Shown piece by piece: positions 38,751 through 51,167 of a stretch of DNA of 64,000 bases (position 1 is its first letter; each line of letters opens with the position of its first letter). The DNA is from Thermomonas beijingensis. GTDB taxonomy: Bacteria > Pseudomonadota > Gammaproteobacteria > Xanthomonadales > Xanthomonadaceae. Below the pieces are notes generated by a model. It made no database searches. It was not told the DNA's origin and saw nothing but the letters and a program-made list of their open reading frames with translations. Position numbers and translations under genes: made by a program. The DNA lies in NCBI RefSeq assembly GCF_020034655.1, contig NZ_JAIQDJ010000002.1:1-64000 (forward strand), read 5' to 3'.

Positions 38751-39617
38751 TTAATCCAGTTCCCGATGGTGCACCGCCACTTCCGGCCAATCAGCGCTGC
38801 GGAAGTGCTGCGCCAGGCGTTCGGCCAGATACACTGAGCGATGCCGCCCGCCGCTGCAACCAAATGCCACGGTGACATAACTGCGGGTTTCCGAGCGCAA
38901 CTTGGGCAGCCAACGATCCAGGAACGTCTGTACTTGCTCGACATAGACGCTGACATCGGCCTGCGCGTCTAGGTAGTGGCGTACTAACTCGTCGCGCCCG
39001 GACAGCGGGCGCAGTCGGGCATCCCAATGTGGATTGGGCAGCACGCGGGCATCAAATACGAAATCGGCATCGATCGGTACCCCGTGGCGATATGCGAACG
39101 ATTCAAACATCAGTGCAACGCCGGCACCTTCCAGCCCAAACTCGGCCAGGATCCGGCGGCGCATCTGATGTACGTTCATCTCGCTGGTATCCAGCAAAAT
39201 GTCGGCAATCTTGCGCAACGGGCGCAGTGCTTGCCGATCCAAGGCAATCGCATCGGCCAAGCCCAGGCCAAGGTGGCTCAATGGATGCCGACGCCGGGTA
39301 TCGGCATAGCGACGCAGCACGACCTCGTCGCGGGCTTCCAAAAACAAGAGTCGCGGATTGGCACCCAATGCGCCGATCTGCGACAGGGCTTGCGGCACCT
39401 CCGATAAATCCCCCAGGTTGCGGGCGTCAATCACCACCGCGATTCTGGACGGCGCCGAATCATTGGCCAACATGCGGCGAACGAAGTCCGGCAGCAATTC
39501 TGCCGGCAGATTATCCACGCAGTAATAGCCCAGATCTTCCAGTGTATGCAGGGCGCCGGATTTGCCCGAGCCGGACATGCCACTGACGATCAGCAGGCTG
39601 GGCAAGGTGACGCTCAT
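38751..39617 (-). CDS. rapZ: RNase adapter protein RapZ
   Basis: A 288-residue P-loop protein. Walker A is [22 protein letters not shown] and a Walker B-like AVVIDARNL follow. The C-terminal domain has [23 protein letters not shown] and [18 protein letters not shown]. In E. coli RapZ binds small RNA GlmZ and directs RNase E to control GlmS, sensing glucosamine 6-phosphate. Whether a GlmZ-like RNA exists here is unknown. It overlaps hprK by four bases (ATGA). Confidence 0.96.
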   Translation of the reverse strand: MSVTLPSLLIVSGMSGSGKSGALHTLEDLGYYCVDNLPAELLPDFVRRMLANDSAPSRIAVVIDARNLGDLSEVPQALSQIGALGANPRLLFLEARDEVVLRRYADTRRRHPLSHLGLGLADAIALDRQALRPLRKIADILLDTSEMNVHQMRRRILAEFGLEGAGVALMFESFAYRHGVPIDADFVFDARVLPNPHWDARLRPLSGRDELVRHYLDAQADVSVYVEQVQTFLDRWLPKLRSETRSYVTVAFGCSGGRHRSVYLAERLAQHFRSADWPEVAVHHRELD

Positions 39618-40570
39618 GACGCGGCGCGTTCCAGAAAATGACTGTGACGGGCCATGAATGCGGCGGCCGGGTCGATGCCTTTACTGCGCAGGATATGCAT
39701 GCGGGTGGCAGCCTCGGTCAACACCGCCAGGTTGCGGCCGGCCATCACCGGGATGGTGATCATGGGCACGTCCAAATCCAGTACGCGGCGGCTGCCAAGA
39801 TCGCCGGTGAGTCGCTCCATACCGCTGCTGCCTGGGGTAGGGGATGGCTTGCTCAGATGCACGATCATGCGCAGGTATTTATTGCGCTTGACCGCCGTAT
39901 CACCAAACATTTGCCGGATATTGAGCACCCCAAGGCCGCGCAATTCCAGCATATCCTGCAGTAATTCAGGGCAGGTGCCATCCAGCACATCGGGTGCGAT
40001 TTGGGTGAACTCGGGGGCATCGTCGGCCACCAAACGATGGCCACGGGTGACCAACTCCAGCGCCAACTCGCTTTTGCCTGAACCCGACTCCCCGGTGATC
40101 AATACGCCGATGGAATAGATCTCCATGAACACCCCGTGCAAGGTGACGCGCGGGGCCAAGGTGCGTGCCAATACATATTGCAGGTGGTTGAGCAGTTCAT
40201 GCCCGCGCCGGGGCGATAGCCACAGAGGCGTGTCGGATTCTTCGGCGGCACTGCGCAGGTCTTCCGGGCAGCTTTGGTTTTTGCTGATGACGAGCGCCAG
40301 CGGGCGAAAGTCGATGATCTTGTGAATGGTCTCCCAACGCTGACGCGCATCCAACCCGTCCAGCCATTCCAATTCTTCGGTGCCAAGAATCTGCACCTTG
40401 TTCGGATAAATGGCATTCAAGTAACCCGCCAGCGAGGGCCGACGGGCGACGGTGTTGACGGCTTCCAGTATCCGTTGGTCGCCGCGTTCCTGTCCGGCCA
40501 GCCAGCGCAGCGCCAAGCGCTCCTGCTGGCTGGCGAACAGTTCACTGGCGGTAATCCGCGTGGTGCTCAC
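39614..40570 (-). CDS. hprK: HPr kinase/phosphorylase
   Basis: A 318-residue enzyme that phosphorylates and dephosphorylates HPr at Ser46. The N-terminal domain (about 1-130) precedes the kinase domain with Walker [15 protein letters not shown], the HPrK signature [16 protein letters not shown], and a C-terminal [14 protein letters not shown]. The start is GTG at 40570. Its genomic link with rapZ, ptsH and ptsI argues for control of PTS phosphorylation state by metabolism. Confidence 0.96.
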   Translation of the reverse strand: MSTTRITASELFASQQERLALRWLAGQERGDQRILEAVNTVARRPSLAGYLNAIYPNKVQILGTEELEWLDGLDARQRWETIHKIIDFRPLALVISKNQSCPEDLRSAAEESDTPLWLSPRRGHELLNHLQYVLARTLAPRVTLHGVFMEIYSIGVLITGESGSGKSELALELVTRGHRLVADDAPEFTQIAPDVLDGTCPELLQDMLELRGLGVLNIRQMFGDTAVKRNKYLRMIVHLSKPSPTPGSSGMERLTGDLGSRRVLDLDVPMITIPVMAGRNLAVLTEAATRMHILRSKGIDPAAAFMARHSHFLERAAS

Positions 40571-40601
40571 GCAGCCACCCGGTGCTTACGGAGCCCAGTG
40601 T

Positions 40602-40928
40602 TCACTCGAATACGCCACTCTTGGCCAGACCATCACCCTTGCGTTGTTCCAGCTGTTTTTCCTTGTGCTTGATCAGTTGCCGGTCCAGCTTGTCCACCAG
40701 GATGTCAATCGCGGCGTACATGTCCGGGCCCACCGCATCGCCATGCAAGGTGCGGCCGGCCACATTGATCGTTGCAATCGCCTTGTGCAACGGCTTCTCC
40801 AGCGCCAACTGCACACGGATTTCGCAGTCGCCTTCGAAATGCCGCGCAAGGCGTTCAAACCGGGTTTCCACGTGGCTGCGCAGGGCAGGCGTGACATCCA
40901 TTTGCTGGCCATAGGTTTCGATCTGCAT
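40602..40928 (-). CDS. hpf: Ribosome hibernation promoting factor (HPF/YfiA family)
   Basis: A 108-residue short-type HPF that binds the 30S subunit and inactivates ribosomes in stationary phase. It begins MQIETYGQQMDVTPALRSHVE, with RFERLARHFEGDCEIRVQL and a basic end LDRQLIKHKEKQLEQRKGDG. AAGGAGG lies a few bases before the ATG, one of the strongest ribosome-binding sites in the window. It directly follows rpoN (59-base gap), as in many gammaproteobacteria. Confidence 0.94.
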   Translation of the reverse strand: MQIETYGQQMDVTPALRSHVETRFERLARHFEGDCEIRVQLALEKPLHKAIATINVAGRTLHGDAVGPDMYAAIDILVDKLDRQLIKHKEKQLEQRKGDGLAKSGVFE

Positions 40929-40987
40929 CTTGACCTCCTTCTGCTGATGCTGCGGACGGGTGCCCGCAACGGGTGCACGGAACGGTG

Positions 40988-42427
40988 TCAGCCGATCCGC
41001 ACGCGCTCATGCGAAGCTGGAATTTGCAATGCTTCGCGGTACTTCGCGATGGTGCGCCTAGCCACCGGCACACCCTCGGCCTTCAACGTATCGGCAAGTC
41101 GTGCATCCGACAAGGGCTTGCGTGGATTTTCAGCGGCCACCAGTTGCCGAATGCGGTCCTGGATGGCGGTACTGGAGGTGCTGCCACCGGCGTCGGTATC
41201 AATGCCAGAGGCGAAAAAATCCCGCAAGGCCAAGGTGCCGCGAGGGGTGCGTACATACTTGCGCGCCACTGCCCGCGAGATCGTGGATTCGTGCAAGCCC
41301 AAGGTGTCGGCCACGTTGCGCAAGGTCAGTGGGCGGAGTGCCTGCGGGCCAAATTCCAAAAACCCGGCTTGCTCGGCAACCAGACAACGCACTACGCGCT
41401 GCAGGGTGTCGGCGCGCGATTCCAAGCCTTTGAGCAGCCACCGCGCTTCTTGCAGATGCCCGCGCAAATAGTCGGCATCGGCACTGCCGGCATGCCGAAT
41501 CATTTGCTGGTAATCGCGCTGGATGGCCACCTTGGGCATGGCTCCGGCACCCAGCGCCACGTGCCAAAGCCCTTGCTGCCGCCAAATCACGCAATCGGGG
41601 ATCACATAACTGCCGTTGGGCAGCGCGCCGTATTGTGCGCCGGGCCGTGGGTTCAGTGACCGCAGCAGGTCTACCGCGGCCTGGGCTTGTTCCTGGCTGC
41701 AGCCGACCTCTTGGCAGATGCCTGCGATCCCTAATTTGGGCAGGCGTTGCAGACTGTCTGCCGCCAGCTGCAGAGCCACCGTGCGCCCGACGGTATCGGC
41801 GGGCAGCGCACGCAATTGCAGGCTCAGGCATTCACCCAGATCGCGTGCCCCCACCCCCACCGGGTCAAATTGCTGGATGCGGTGTAACACCGGCAATGCA
41901 TCCTCCACCCGGGTGTCGATCTCCGGGCGCAGGCTGCTCAGCAAGTCGCCAAGGTCTTCGCGCAGGTAGCCATCATCATCAATGGCATCGATCAGGGCGA
42001 TACCGATTCGCGTGTCGCGTGGGCTGAAGTGCCCCAGATGCAATTGCCACAGCAGGTGGTCGTGCAGGCTGTCTGCATCCTCCGAATGCTCGAAGTCGTC
42101 GTTGTTGCGTGCGCTGTGGCTGCCTGCCTGTTCGGCCCATGTATCCGGTGCTGACTCCCAACTGTCCTCAGGAACCTGTTGGGGCTCTTGTGGCTCACTG
42201 CTTGCCGCAGGTGCAGCGGCGGAAAACTCGGCATCACCGGTGGCATTGCCGTGGTCGGCATCTTCCACCCAGTCCAGCAACGGGTTGCTGGCCACCGCCT
42301 CGGCTACTTCGGCTTCCAGCTCCGCGGTGGACAACTGCAGCAAATGAATGGCTTGACGCAGTTGCGGCGTCAGTACCAGTTGCTGTTGCGTGGTGGCGGA
42401 TAAATGCGGCTTCATCATCTGCAGCAT
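40988..42427 (-). CDS. rpoN: RNA polymerase sigma-54 factor
   Basis: A 479-residue alternative sigma factor recognising GG/GC (-24/-12) promoters. The Gln-rich activator-interacting region begins QQLVLTPQLRQAIHLLQLS. A central core-binding domain follows (about 130-330), then the helix-turn-helix VADTLGLHESTISRAVARKYV and the RpoN box VARRTIAKYREAL near the C terminus. ATG 42427 is used; other ATGs three and four codons later are possible. It sits between lptB and hpf, the classical lptB-rpoN-hpf order, and in xanthomonads controls flagella and pili. Confidence 0.96.
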   Translation of the reverse strand: MLQMMKPHLSATTQQQLVLTPQLRQAIHLLQLSTAELEAEVAEAVASNPLLDWVEDADHGNATGDAEFSAAAPAASSEPQEPQQVPEDSWESAPDTWAEQAGSHSARNNDDFEHSEDADSLHDHLLWQLHLGHFSPRDTRIGIALIDAIDDDGYLREDLGDLLSSLRPEIDTRVEDALPVLHRIQQFDPVGVGARDLGECLSLQLRALPADTVGRTVALQLAADSLQRLPKLGIAGICQEVGCSQEQAQAAVDLLRSLNPRPGAQYGALPNGSYVIPDCVIWRQQGLWHVALGAGAMPKVAIQRDYQQMIRHAGSADADYLRGHLQEARWLLKGLESRADTLQRVVRCLVAEQAGFLEFGPQALRPLTLRNVADTLGLHESTISRAVARKYVRTPRGTLALRDFFASGIDTDAGGSTSSTAIQDRIRQLVAAENPRKPLSDARLADTLKAEGVPVARRTIAKYREALQIPASHERVRIG

Positions 42428-42498
42428 AGCGCCAGTCGCGCGAAAATTGGCTGTCTCTGACGCTTCGATTCTCTCCGCGATGGGCGCGTCACCAAAAG

Positions 42499-43218
42499 TT
42501 ACAAACGGAAGTCTTCACCCAGATAGACGCGGCGTACGTCTTGGTTTTCCAGCAGCTGGGCAGGCGCGCCCTGGGCCAGTACACCGCCCTCGGCAAGAAT
42601 GTAGGCACGATCGCAAATGCCCAGGGTTTCGCGCACGTTGTGGTCGGTGATCAAAACGCCGATGCCGCGTTGTTTGAGGTGGCGCACGATGCGTTGGATT
42701 TCGTTGACCGAAATGGGGTCCACACCGGCGAATGGTTCGTCCAGCAAGATCATGCGCGGCTTGCCAGCCAAGGCGCGGGCAATTTCCACGCGCCGCCGCT
42801 CGCCGCCCGACAAACTGGCACCTGGCTGCTCGGTGACGTGACCAATCTGCAATTCATCGAGCAGTGAATTGAGCTCGTGTTCGCGGCCATCGTCATCCAG
42901 ATCCGGACGCAACTCCAGCACCAGACGGATATTGTCGGCCACGCTCAATTTGCGAAAGACCGACGGCTCCTGCGGCAGATAGCCAAGCCCGAGGCGCGCG
43001 CGGGCATACATCGGCAGGTCGGTGATGTCGGTGTCATCCAGCAGGATGCGCCCGGCATCGGCGGCCACCAAACCCACGATCATGTAAAAACATGTGGTCT
43101 TGCCGGCACCGTTGGGGCCCAGTAAACCGACCACTTCCCCCGCGTTTAGCTGCAGACCGAAATCGCGCACGACTTCGCGTGAGCGATAGCGTTTGCGCAG
43201 GCCTTCGGCGACCAGCAT
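42499..43218 (-). CDS. lptB: LPS export ABC transporter ATP-binding protein LptB
   Basis: A 239-residue ATPase of the LptB2FG complex that extracts LPS from the inner membrane. Walker [13 protein letters not shown] loop [12 protein letters not shown], signature [15 protein letters not shown], Walker [15 protein letters not shown] loop [12 protein letters not shown] 43218 overlaps the lptA stop by one base (TGATG). lptF and lptG are not in the window. Confidence 0.97.
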   Translation of the reverse strand: MLVAEGLRKRYRSREVVRDFGLQLNAGEVVGLLGPNGAGKTTCFYMIVGLVAADAGRILLDDTDITDLPMYARARLGLGYLPQEPSVFRKLSVADNIRLVLELRPDLDDDGREHELNSLLDELQIGHVTEQPGASLSGGERRRVEIARALAGKPRMILLDEPFAGVDPISVNEIQRIVRHLKQRGIGVLITDHNVRETLGICDRAYILAEGGVLAQGAPAQLLENQDVRRVYLGEDFRL

Positions 43219-43751
43219 CAGGGCGTGCCCTTAGCGCTGCTGGGTGCAGCTGGAGCAGCGGTATCCTTGGGCAGAATCCGCATCTTGACCCGCCCACCAC
43301 CTTCGCCACCGCTTTGCAGCTGGCCGGACTTGAGGTTGTACACCACCCGTTCGCCATTGATGCTGCCGCGCGATTGCTTGATCACCACGTTGCCGGTAAA
43401 CACCATGGTTTCATTTTTCATGTCGTAATCGACATTGGTAGCGGCGGCGTCGATGCGATCACCATCGTCCATCTCCTGTTGCAAGGTCACCCCGCCACTG
43501 AGCAGGGCGCGGCTGGGGTTGCCGTTGGCTTGTTGGATCACGGCCTTGGCCGATTTCACATGCAAGCTGCCTTGGTCAATGGTGACATTACCGATCAGGG
43601 TGCAGCTGGCGTTGGCGCCCAGGCTGCTGCAATCGCTGCTATTGGAATTGATATCCATCGGCTGGTTGCGGTCGGTGCTGCGGGCACTGGCGGTACCACC
43701 CACGGCGAGCAGAACCAGCAAAGAGGCGCACAGATCAATGTTGCGGGACAT
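43218..43751 (-). CDS. lptA: Lipopolysaccharide transport periplasmic protein LptA
   Basis: A 177-residue periplasmic protein that forms the LPS bridge. The signal peptide ([18 protein letters not shown]) is followed by OstA/LptA beta-jellyroll repeats: [39 protein letters not shown] and [22 protein letters not shown] 43751 begins the signal peptide; the frame is open further upstream but overlaps lptC. Two cysteines before the first repeat may form a disulphide. Coupled with lptB. Confidence 0.93.
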   Translation of the reverse strand: MSRNIDLCASLLVLLAVGGTASARSTDRNQPMDINSNSSDCSSLGANASCTLIGNVTIDQGSLHVKSAKAVIQQANGNPSRALLSGGVTLQQEMDDGDRIDAAATNVDYDMKNETMVFTGNVVIKQSRGSINGERVVYNLKSGQLQSGGEGGGRVKMRILPKDTAAPAAPSSAKGTP

Positions 43752-44289
43752 AGCGGGCCTTAACCTGTGAAAGAAGGGAGACGTGCTGGCGATCCAAATC
43801 CGCGCGCATGCCAATGCCACGCATTGTAAGACCGGGTTGGGTAATGGTCACGGCATCGCTGGTTTGGGCGTGGTGTTCGCCCAGCAGGAGGGTCAGTGAT
43901 TCGGTTTCGATGCGGGTGGCGGGTGGTGATTGTGGCGGACTGATGGCAATCACCTCGCCGGTCAATTGCAGCTGGCCGCCACCGGCAGGAACAAAGCCGC
44001 GCTTGGCATCCACATTCCAGTAATGCCCCGTCCGATCCGGAACTTCGAAGTGTGGCGTGTTCAATGTCATGGTTTTATCGGCCGGGTCGCGTTGCAATTG
44101 CGGCCCGCGCAGGGTGAACGATTCCTTGCCGAGTTTGTCCAGCGATACGATTTCGTAATCGTGCAGCACATAATCGGGGCGGCTTGTGAGCACCACATCC
44201 TGGTCGGGGTGATATTGCCGCCACACCGACCAGCCGGTGACCCCTGCCGCCAGCAACAAGCACAGAATCATCCCGGTGCGCCAGTTCAT
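43735..44289 (-). CDS. lptC: LPS export protein LptC
   Basis: A 184-residue bitopic inner-membrane protein that receives LPS from LptBFG and passes it to LptA. One N-terminal helix (MILCLLLAAGVTGWSVW) is followed by a periplasmic jellyroll with SRPDYVLHDYEIVSLDKLG and TLNTPHFEVPD. It overlaps kdsC by four bases and lptA by 17 bases, so lptC-lptA-lptB are tightly coupled. Confidence 0.92.
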   Translation of the reverse strand: MNWRTGMILCLLLAAGVTGWSVWRQYHPDQDVVLTSRPDYVLHDYEIVSLDKLGKESFTLRGPQLQRDPADKTMTLNTPHFEVPDRTGHYWNVDAKRGFVPAGGGQLQLTGEVIAISPPQSPPATRIETESLTLLLGEHHAQTSDAVTITQPGLTMRGIGMRADLDRQHVSLLSQVKARYVPQH

Positions 44290-44837
44290 GGGTGCTCCCC
44301 GTGCTGCAGAATGGCCTGCACCCGATCTTGTGCATGCAACAACAAGTCGCAAGCATCACGTGCGGCCCCGTGACCGGCCGTGCGTGGGGTGACCCAATGG
44401 GCGGCGGGCATGACCCAGGCATGCGCATCGGCAGGCACGATGGCCAACCCGACGGCGCGCAAGGTAGCCAGATCCGGCAGGTCGTCGCCCATGAATGCCA
44501 CCGCATCCATGCTTAGCCCTGACTCCGCAGCGAGCTTGCGTATGCAGTCCAGTTTGCGGGTTTCGCCAATGTGCAGATGCGGGATCTTCAATTCACGCCC
44601 CCGCGCAGCTGTGACCGCGCTGTTGCGCGCACTGACCAGTGCGGTGGCAATGCCGGCATGGCGCAGCAGCACCAGCCCCAGCCCGTCCTGCACGTGAAAG
44701 CATTTTTGTTCGTGGCCATCACTGCCAAACAGCAGACCGCCATCGGTCAGGGTGCCATCCACATCAAACCCGATCAGGCGGATGTTGGCAGCGCGTGCCA
44801 GCACATCGGCGGGATAGTGAGGAGGTTGTGCCATCAC
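44286..44837 (-). CDS. kdsC: 3-deoxy-D-manno-octulosonate 8-phosphate phosphatase KdsC
   Basis: A 183-residue HAD-family phosphatase releasing Kdo from Kdo 8-phosphate. The catalytic motif is GFDVDGTLTDGGLLF, then LVSARNSAV, and the Mg-binding motif MGDDLPDLATLRAVGLAIVP. Overlaps kdsD and lptC by four bases each, forming the kdsD-kdsC-lptC-lptA-lptB run seen in many gammaproteobacteria. Confidence 0.96.
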   Translation of the reverse strand: MMAQPPHYPADVLARAANIRLIGFDVDGTLTDGGLLFGSDGHEQKCFHVQDGLGLVLLRHAGIATALVSARNSAVTAARGRELKIPHLHIGETRKLDCIRKLAAESGLSMDAVAFMGDDLPDLATLRAVGLAIVPADAHAWVMPAAHWVTPRTAGHGAARDACDLLLHAQDRVQAILQHGEHP

Positions 44838-45832
44838 ACCACCCGCGCCCGGAGCAGGTCATGGATGTTGAGCGCGCCCACCACCTGGCCTTGCCCATTG
44901 GTGACGAGGAGGGCGTTGATTTTGTGGGTTTCCATCAATTGCGCGGCTTCCGCGGCCAGAGCATCGGCATCAATGGTGCGGGGTGCGCGGGTCATCACTG
45001 CATCAATGCGGGTGTGACGCAGGTCCACGCCGGCATCGTCCAGGCTGCGGCGCAGGTCGCCATCGGTGTACAGGCCCAGCAAGTGATCCTCGGCATCCAC
45101 CACTGCGGTCATGCCCAAGCGCTTGCGGCTCATTTCCACCAGCGCCGCGCTGATGCTGGCGTCCGGACCGACTTTCGGCACGTCATTGCCTACATGCATG
45201 ACATCAGTGATATGCAACAACAAGCGGCGGCCCAAGGCTCCCGCCGGGTGCGAACGAGCGAAGTCGTCGGCGGTGAAGCCGCGAGCCTCCAGCAAGGCGA
45301 CCGCCAACGCATCGCCCATCGCCAGTGCGGCGGTGGTGCTGGAAGTGGGGGCCAGTTGCAGCGGGCAGGCTTCCACCGGCACTGCCACGTCGAGATGAAC
45401 ATCGGCTTCACGCGCGAGGGTTGATTGTTCGCGCCCGGTCATCGCCAGCACCACATTACCTTGGCGCTTGAGTGCCGGCAGCAACAGCAAGACCTCGTCA
45501 CTTTCACCCGAATATGACAGCGCCAGCACTACATCGGCGTCGGTCACCATGCCCAAGTCGCCGTGCGCAGCCTCGCCCGGATGCATGTAAAACGCGGGGG
45601 TGCCAGTCGAGGCCAAGGTGGCGGCGATCTTGCGCGCCACATGCCCGGATTTGCCCATCCCCGTGCAGACCACGCGCCCGCGACAGGCCAGGATGGCCCG
45701 GCACGCGGCACTGAAGGCACCATCCAGGCGTGCAGCCACGACAGTCAGCGCATCGCCCTCAATGGCGAACACGCGGCGACCGCTGGCGGCGAAATCAAAA
45801 TGGTCAAAACGGGCAGGATGGGCGGGGGGCAC
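44834..45832 (-). CDS. kdsD: Arabinose 5-phosphate isomerase KdsD
   Basis: A 332-residue enzyme that makes D-arabinose 5-phosphate for Kdo synthesis. SIS domain: VVCTGMGKSGHVARKIAATLASTG, HPGEAAHGDLGM, SYSGESDE and LAPTSSTTAALAMGDALA. Two CBS domains follow (ITDVMHVGNDVP; IDAVMTRAPRTI). The start codon is GTG at 45832. First gene of the Kdo/LPS-export operon, divergent from ibaG across 54 bases. Confidence 0.96.
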   Translation of the reverse strand: MPPAHPARFDHFDFAASGRRVFAIEGDALTVVAARLDGAFSAACRAILACRGRVVCTGMGKSGHVARKIAATLASTGTPAFYMHPGEAAHGDLGMVTDADVVLALSYSGESDEVLLLLPALKRQGNVVLAMTGREQSTLAREADVHLDVAVPVEACPLQLAPTSSTTAALAMGDALAVALLEARGFTADDFARSHPAGALGRRLLLHITDVMHVGNDVPKVGPDASISAALVEMSRKRLGMTAVVDAEDHLLGLYTDGDLRRSLDDAGVDLRHTRIDAVMTRAPRTIDADALAAEAAQLMETHKINALLVTNGQGQVVGALNIHDLLRARVV

Positions 45833-45886
45833 GTGGGTTTCCGCTAAACTTGTCCGTTCAGTTTACTTCAGTCCCCCTGCCAGCCC

Positions 45887-47376
<1,490 letters not shown>

Positions 47377-47436
47377 AGCAGGCCGAAATTTAAGAGCGCA
47401 GGTTTCCGATAATCGATGGTTCGCGATTCCGCGCAG

Positions 47437-48525
47437 TTAGCTGCGCCCGGCTTGCATCGCCAATACCGTGATTTCTTCACGGTCGTGATACAGCTGCTTG
47501 GCGCGAACCGTCAGCGGCTTCTGGGCTTGCTGCGCAAATAGATCCAGGCACAGTTGGGTTTCTTGCCAACGTTTTTTCATCGGCAATTTCAGATTGAAGA
47601 TGGCGTGCCGGCACCAGCCTTCGCGCAACCAGGTGGCCATGCGTTCGGCCACCCGGCGTGGTTGTTCCACCATGTCGCACACCATCCAGTCCAGTGGGTG
47701 TTGTGGCTGCCAAGCAAACCCATCGGCACGCAGGTGTTCCACCAAGCCGCTGTCCAGCACATGCTGGCGCAGCGGGCCGTTATCCACCGATTGCACGCGC
47801 AGGCCGTGGCGGGTCAATACCCACGTCCAACCGCCGGGGGCGGCGCCCAAGTCGGCGGCGCGCATGCCTTCACGCAGAATTTTTTTGCGCTCCTCATCGG
47901 TCAGCAGCACCAGCAGTGCCTCTTCCAGCTTGAGCGCCGAACGCGAGGGGGCATCGGCATGCATGCGCAGACGCGGGATACCCAGCGGCCACGGCGCGCT
48001 GTCGGCCGCCACGCTGCGCGCCAGCAGCGCGTGATCGCCGGCCAGCAGGCACACGTGCAGGCGCGGCAGGCTGGGGTTGTCCTTGGCGGTCAGCACCCCG
48101 GCCTTGCGCAAGGCGGGGCGCAGCGCATTGCCCAGGCTGCGCGCCAGCCCTGCAAACGGTTTGCCGGCATCGCTGTCGGGGTGTTCCATCACCAGTTCGC
48201 CAAAACGCATCTTTTCGAATGCGGGGTCCGCCAGCGCTTCCAGCATCGGCGCGATGCGATCGGCAGGATTCAAGCCGCGCAACTCGGCCAGCAGGCGCAA
48301 TTTTTGCCGCGCAAAAATCAATTGCGAAAACGGCAAGGCATGATCCAGCGGGATGGCGTCTTCGCTGAAAAACATCACCACGCTGCTGTCGCGCTCGGTG
48401 CGCGCATACCCGGCGATGCCGACGCGGGCGGCGCGTTCACTCAGCTCGCCGGCAAGCTCGGGTTCGAAGCCTTGGCGGCAGTAGCACAGCAGGCCGTTAA
48501 TAATTCGGCCCGCCCAATTCGCCAT
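47437..48525 (-). CDS. rlmM: 23S rRNA (cytidine-2'-O)-methyltransferase RlmM
   Basis: A 362-residue SAM-dependent methyltransferase for C2498 of 23S rRNA. GLLCYCRQGFEPELAGEL is the family's N terminus, a THUMP-like region follows, then the Rossmann domain with AADLGAAPGGWTWVLTRHG, DWMVCDMVEQPRRVAERM and FNLKLPMKKRW. ATG 48525 makes an N-terminal extension of about ten residues and overlaps the deaminase stop by 29 bases, so a slightly later non-ATG start is possible. Confidence 0.95.
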   Translation of the reverse strand: MANWAGRIINGLLCYCRQGFEPELAGELSERAARVGIAGYARTERDSSVVMFFSEDAIPLDHALPFSQLIFARQKLRLLAELRGLNPADRIAPMLEALADPAFEKMRFGELVMEHPDSDAGKPFAGLARSLGNALRPALRKAGVLTAKDNPSLPRLHVCLLAGDHALLARSVAADSAPWPLGIPRLRMHADAPSRSALKLEEALLVLLTDEERKKILREGMRAADLGAAPGGWTWVLTRHGLRVQSVDNGPLRQHVLDSGLVEHLRADGFAWQPQHPLDWMVCDMVEQPRRVAERMATWLREGWCRHAIFNLKLPMKKRWQETQLCLDLFAQQAQKPLTVRAKQLYHDREEITVLAMQAGRS

Positions 48526-49071
48526 ACATCTTCAATACGGCGCAGGCGGCGTCGCGTTCGAGGTCGCGCACCACGTCAATGCCGCGCTTGTCGAGTTCGC
48601 CCACCCAGTCGGCGGGCAGCGGGCCTTCATCGAACGGCGTCAACGCCATCACGTCTTCGGCGCGGGCACCGATCAGCAGGCGGTCGATGCCGGCCCACAT
48701 GGTGGCGCCGTAGCACTGGCAGCAGGGCTGCGCAGAGGTTGCCAGGGTGACCGGGCTGCCCAGTTCGTTCAGTCGGAATTGCTGCAGGCGTTGCTGAGCC
48801 AGCATGTAGGCCATGGTTTCAGCGTGCGCCAGCGAACAGCTTTGACGCACCACCCGGTTGACGCCGACCGCGATCAACTGGTGCTGCGCACTGAACACCG
48901 CCGCCCCGAACGGGCCGCCGCTTTGGCGCTCGATATTGTGTTTGGACAGCTCGATGGCGAACGCGACCTTGGCCGCATCGGTGGAAAAATCGCGGCCGGC
49001 AATGTCCAGCTCCATCACCCAGATCGGCAGGGTGATGTGCAGTTGCACGGGCAGCGGCATTGGCATCGCCA

Positions 49072-49072
<1 letters not shown>
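48497..49072 (-). CDS. Nucleoside/guanine deaminase-like protein (CDA fold)
   Basis: A 191-residue zinc deaminase of the cytidine/deoxycytidylate deaminase superfamily. GPFGAAVFSAQHQLIAVG precedes the catalytic SLAHAETMAYM (His zinc ligand, Glu proton shuttle) and QPCCQCYGATMWAGIDRLLIG (two Cys ligands). Relatives include guanine deaminases and tRNA-adenosine deaminases; the DPF-type end suggests a guanine or nucleoside deaminase but substrate is uncertain. The N-terminal 25 residues are atypical. ATG 49072 overlaps the glnS stop by one base (TAATG). Confidence 0.87.
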
Positions 49073-50811
<1,739 letters not shown>

Positions 50812-50841
50812 GGCGTTATCGCAATTCAAATGCAATCGCGC

Positions 50842-50847
50842 ATTCTA
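50842..50847 (-). promoter_or_regulatory. -10 element (TAGAAT) for glnS
   Basis: TAGAAT on the minus strand ends six bases before TTG 50835 and 30 bases before GTG 50811. It would place the transcription start at the TTG. Confidence 0.4.
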
Positions 50848-50903
50848 GCGGAGCTGCGGGCGTATGCTGATGGCCCGCTCCATTCCGATGTGGTCGCCCT
50901 TCC

Positions 50904-51167
50904 ATGCGCACCGTGTACGACGCCGAAAATGTGATTGATGCCCACTTGATCAAACAGGCGTTGGAGGCAGAAGGCATTCCTGCGTTTGTGCGTGGCGAGG
51001 CGTTGATCGGCGGGATGGGCGAACTGGGGGTGTTTGGCCTAGTGGCGGTGATGGTGCCCGAAGCGGCATGGCCACAGGCGCGCAGCGTGGTGGAGGCGCT
51101 GCACTTGGGCGAAATTGCGGCATTGCCGGAGGATGACGCGGCATTGCCGGGCGCATTGCCCGCATGA
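50904..51167 (+). CDS. DUF2007 (putative signal-transducing) domain protein
   Basis: An 87-residue protein matching DUF2007: VYDAENVIDAHLIKQALEAEGIPAFVRGE with a GGMGELGVFGLVAVMVPE core. These small proteins have a PII-like fold and no established function. It overlaps the EamA transporter gene by four bases (ATGA) and diverges from glnS. Confidence 0.85.
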   Translation: MRTVYDAENVIDAHLIKQALEAEGIPAFVRGEALIGGMGELGVFGLVAVMVPEAAWPQARSVVEALHLGEIAALPEDDAALPGALPA

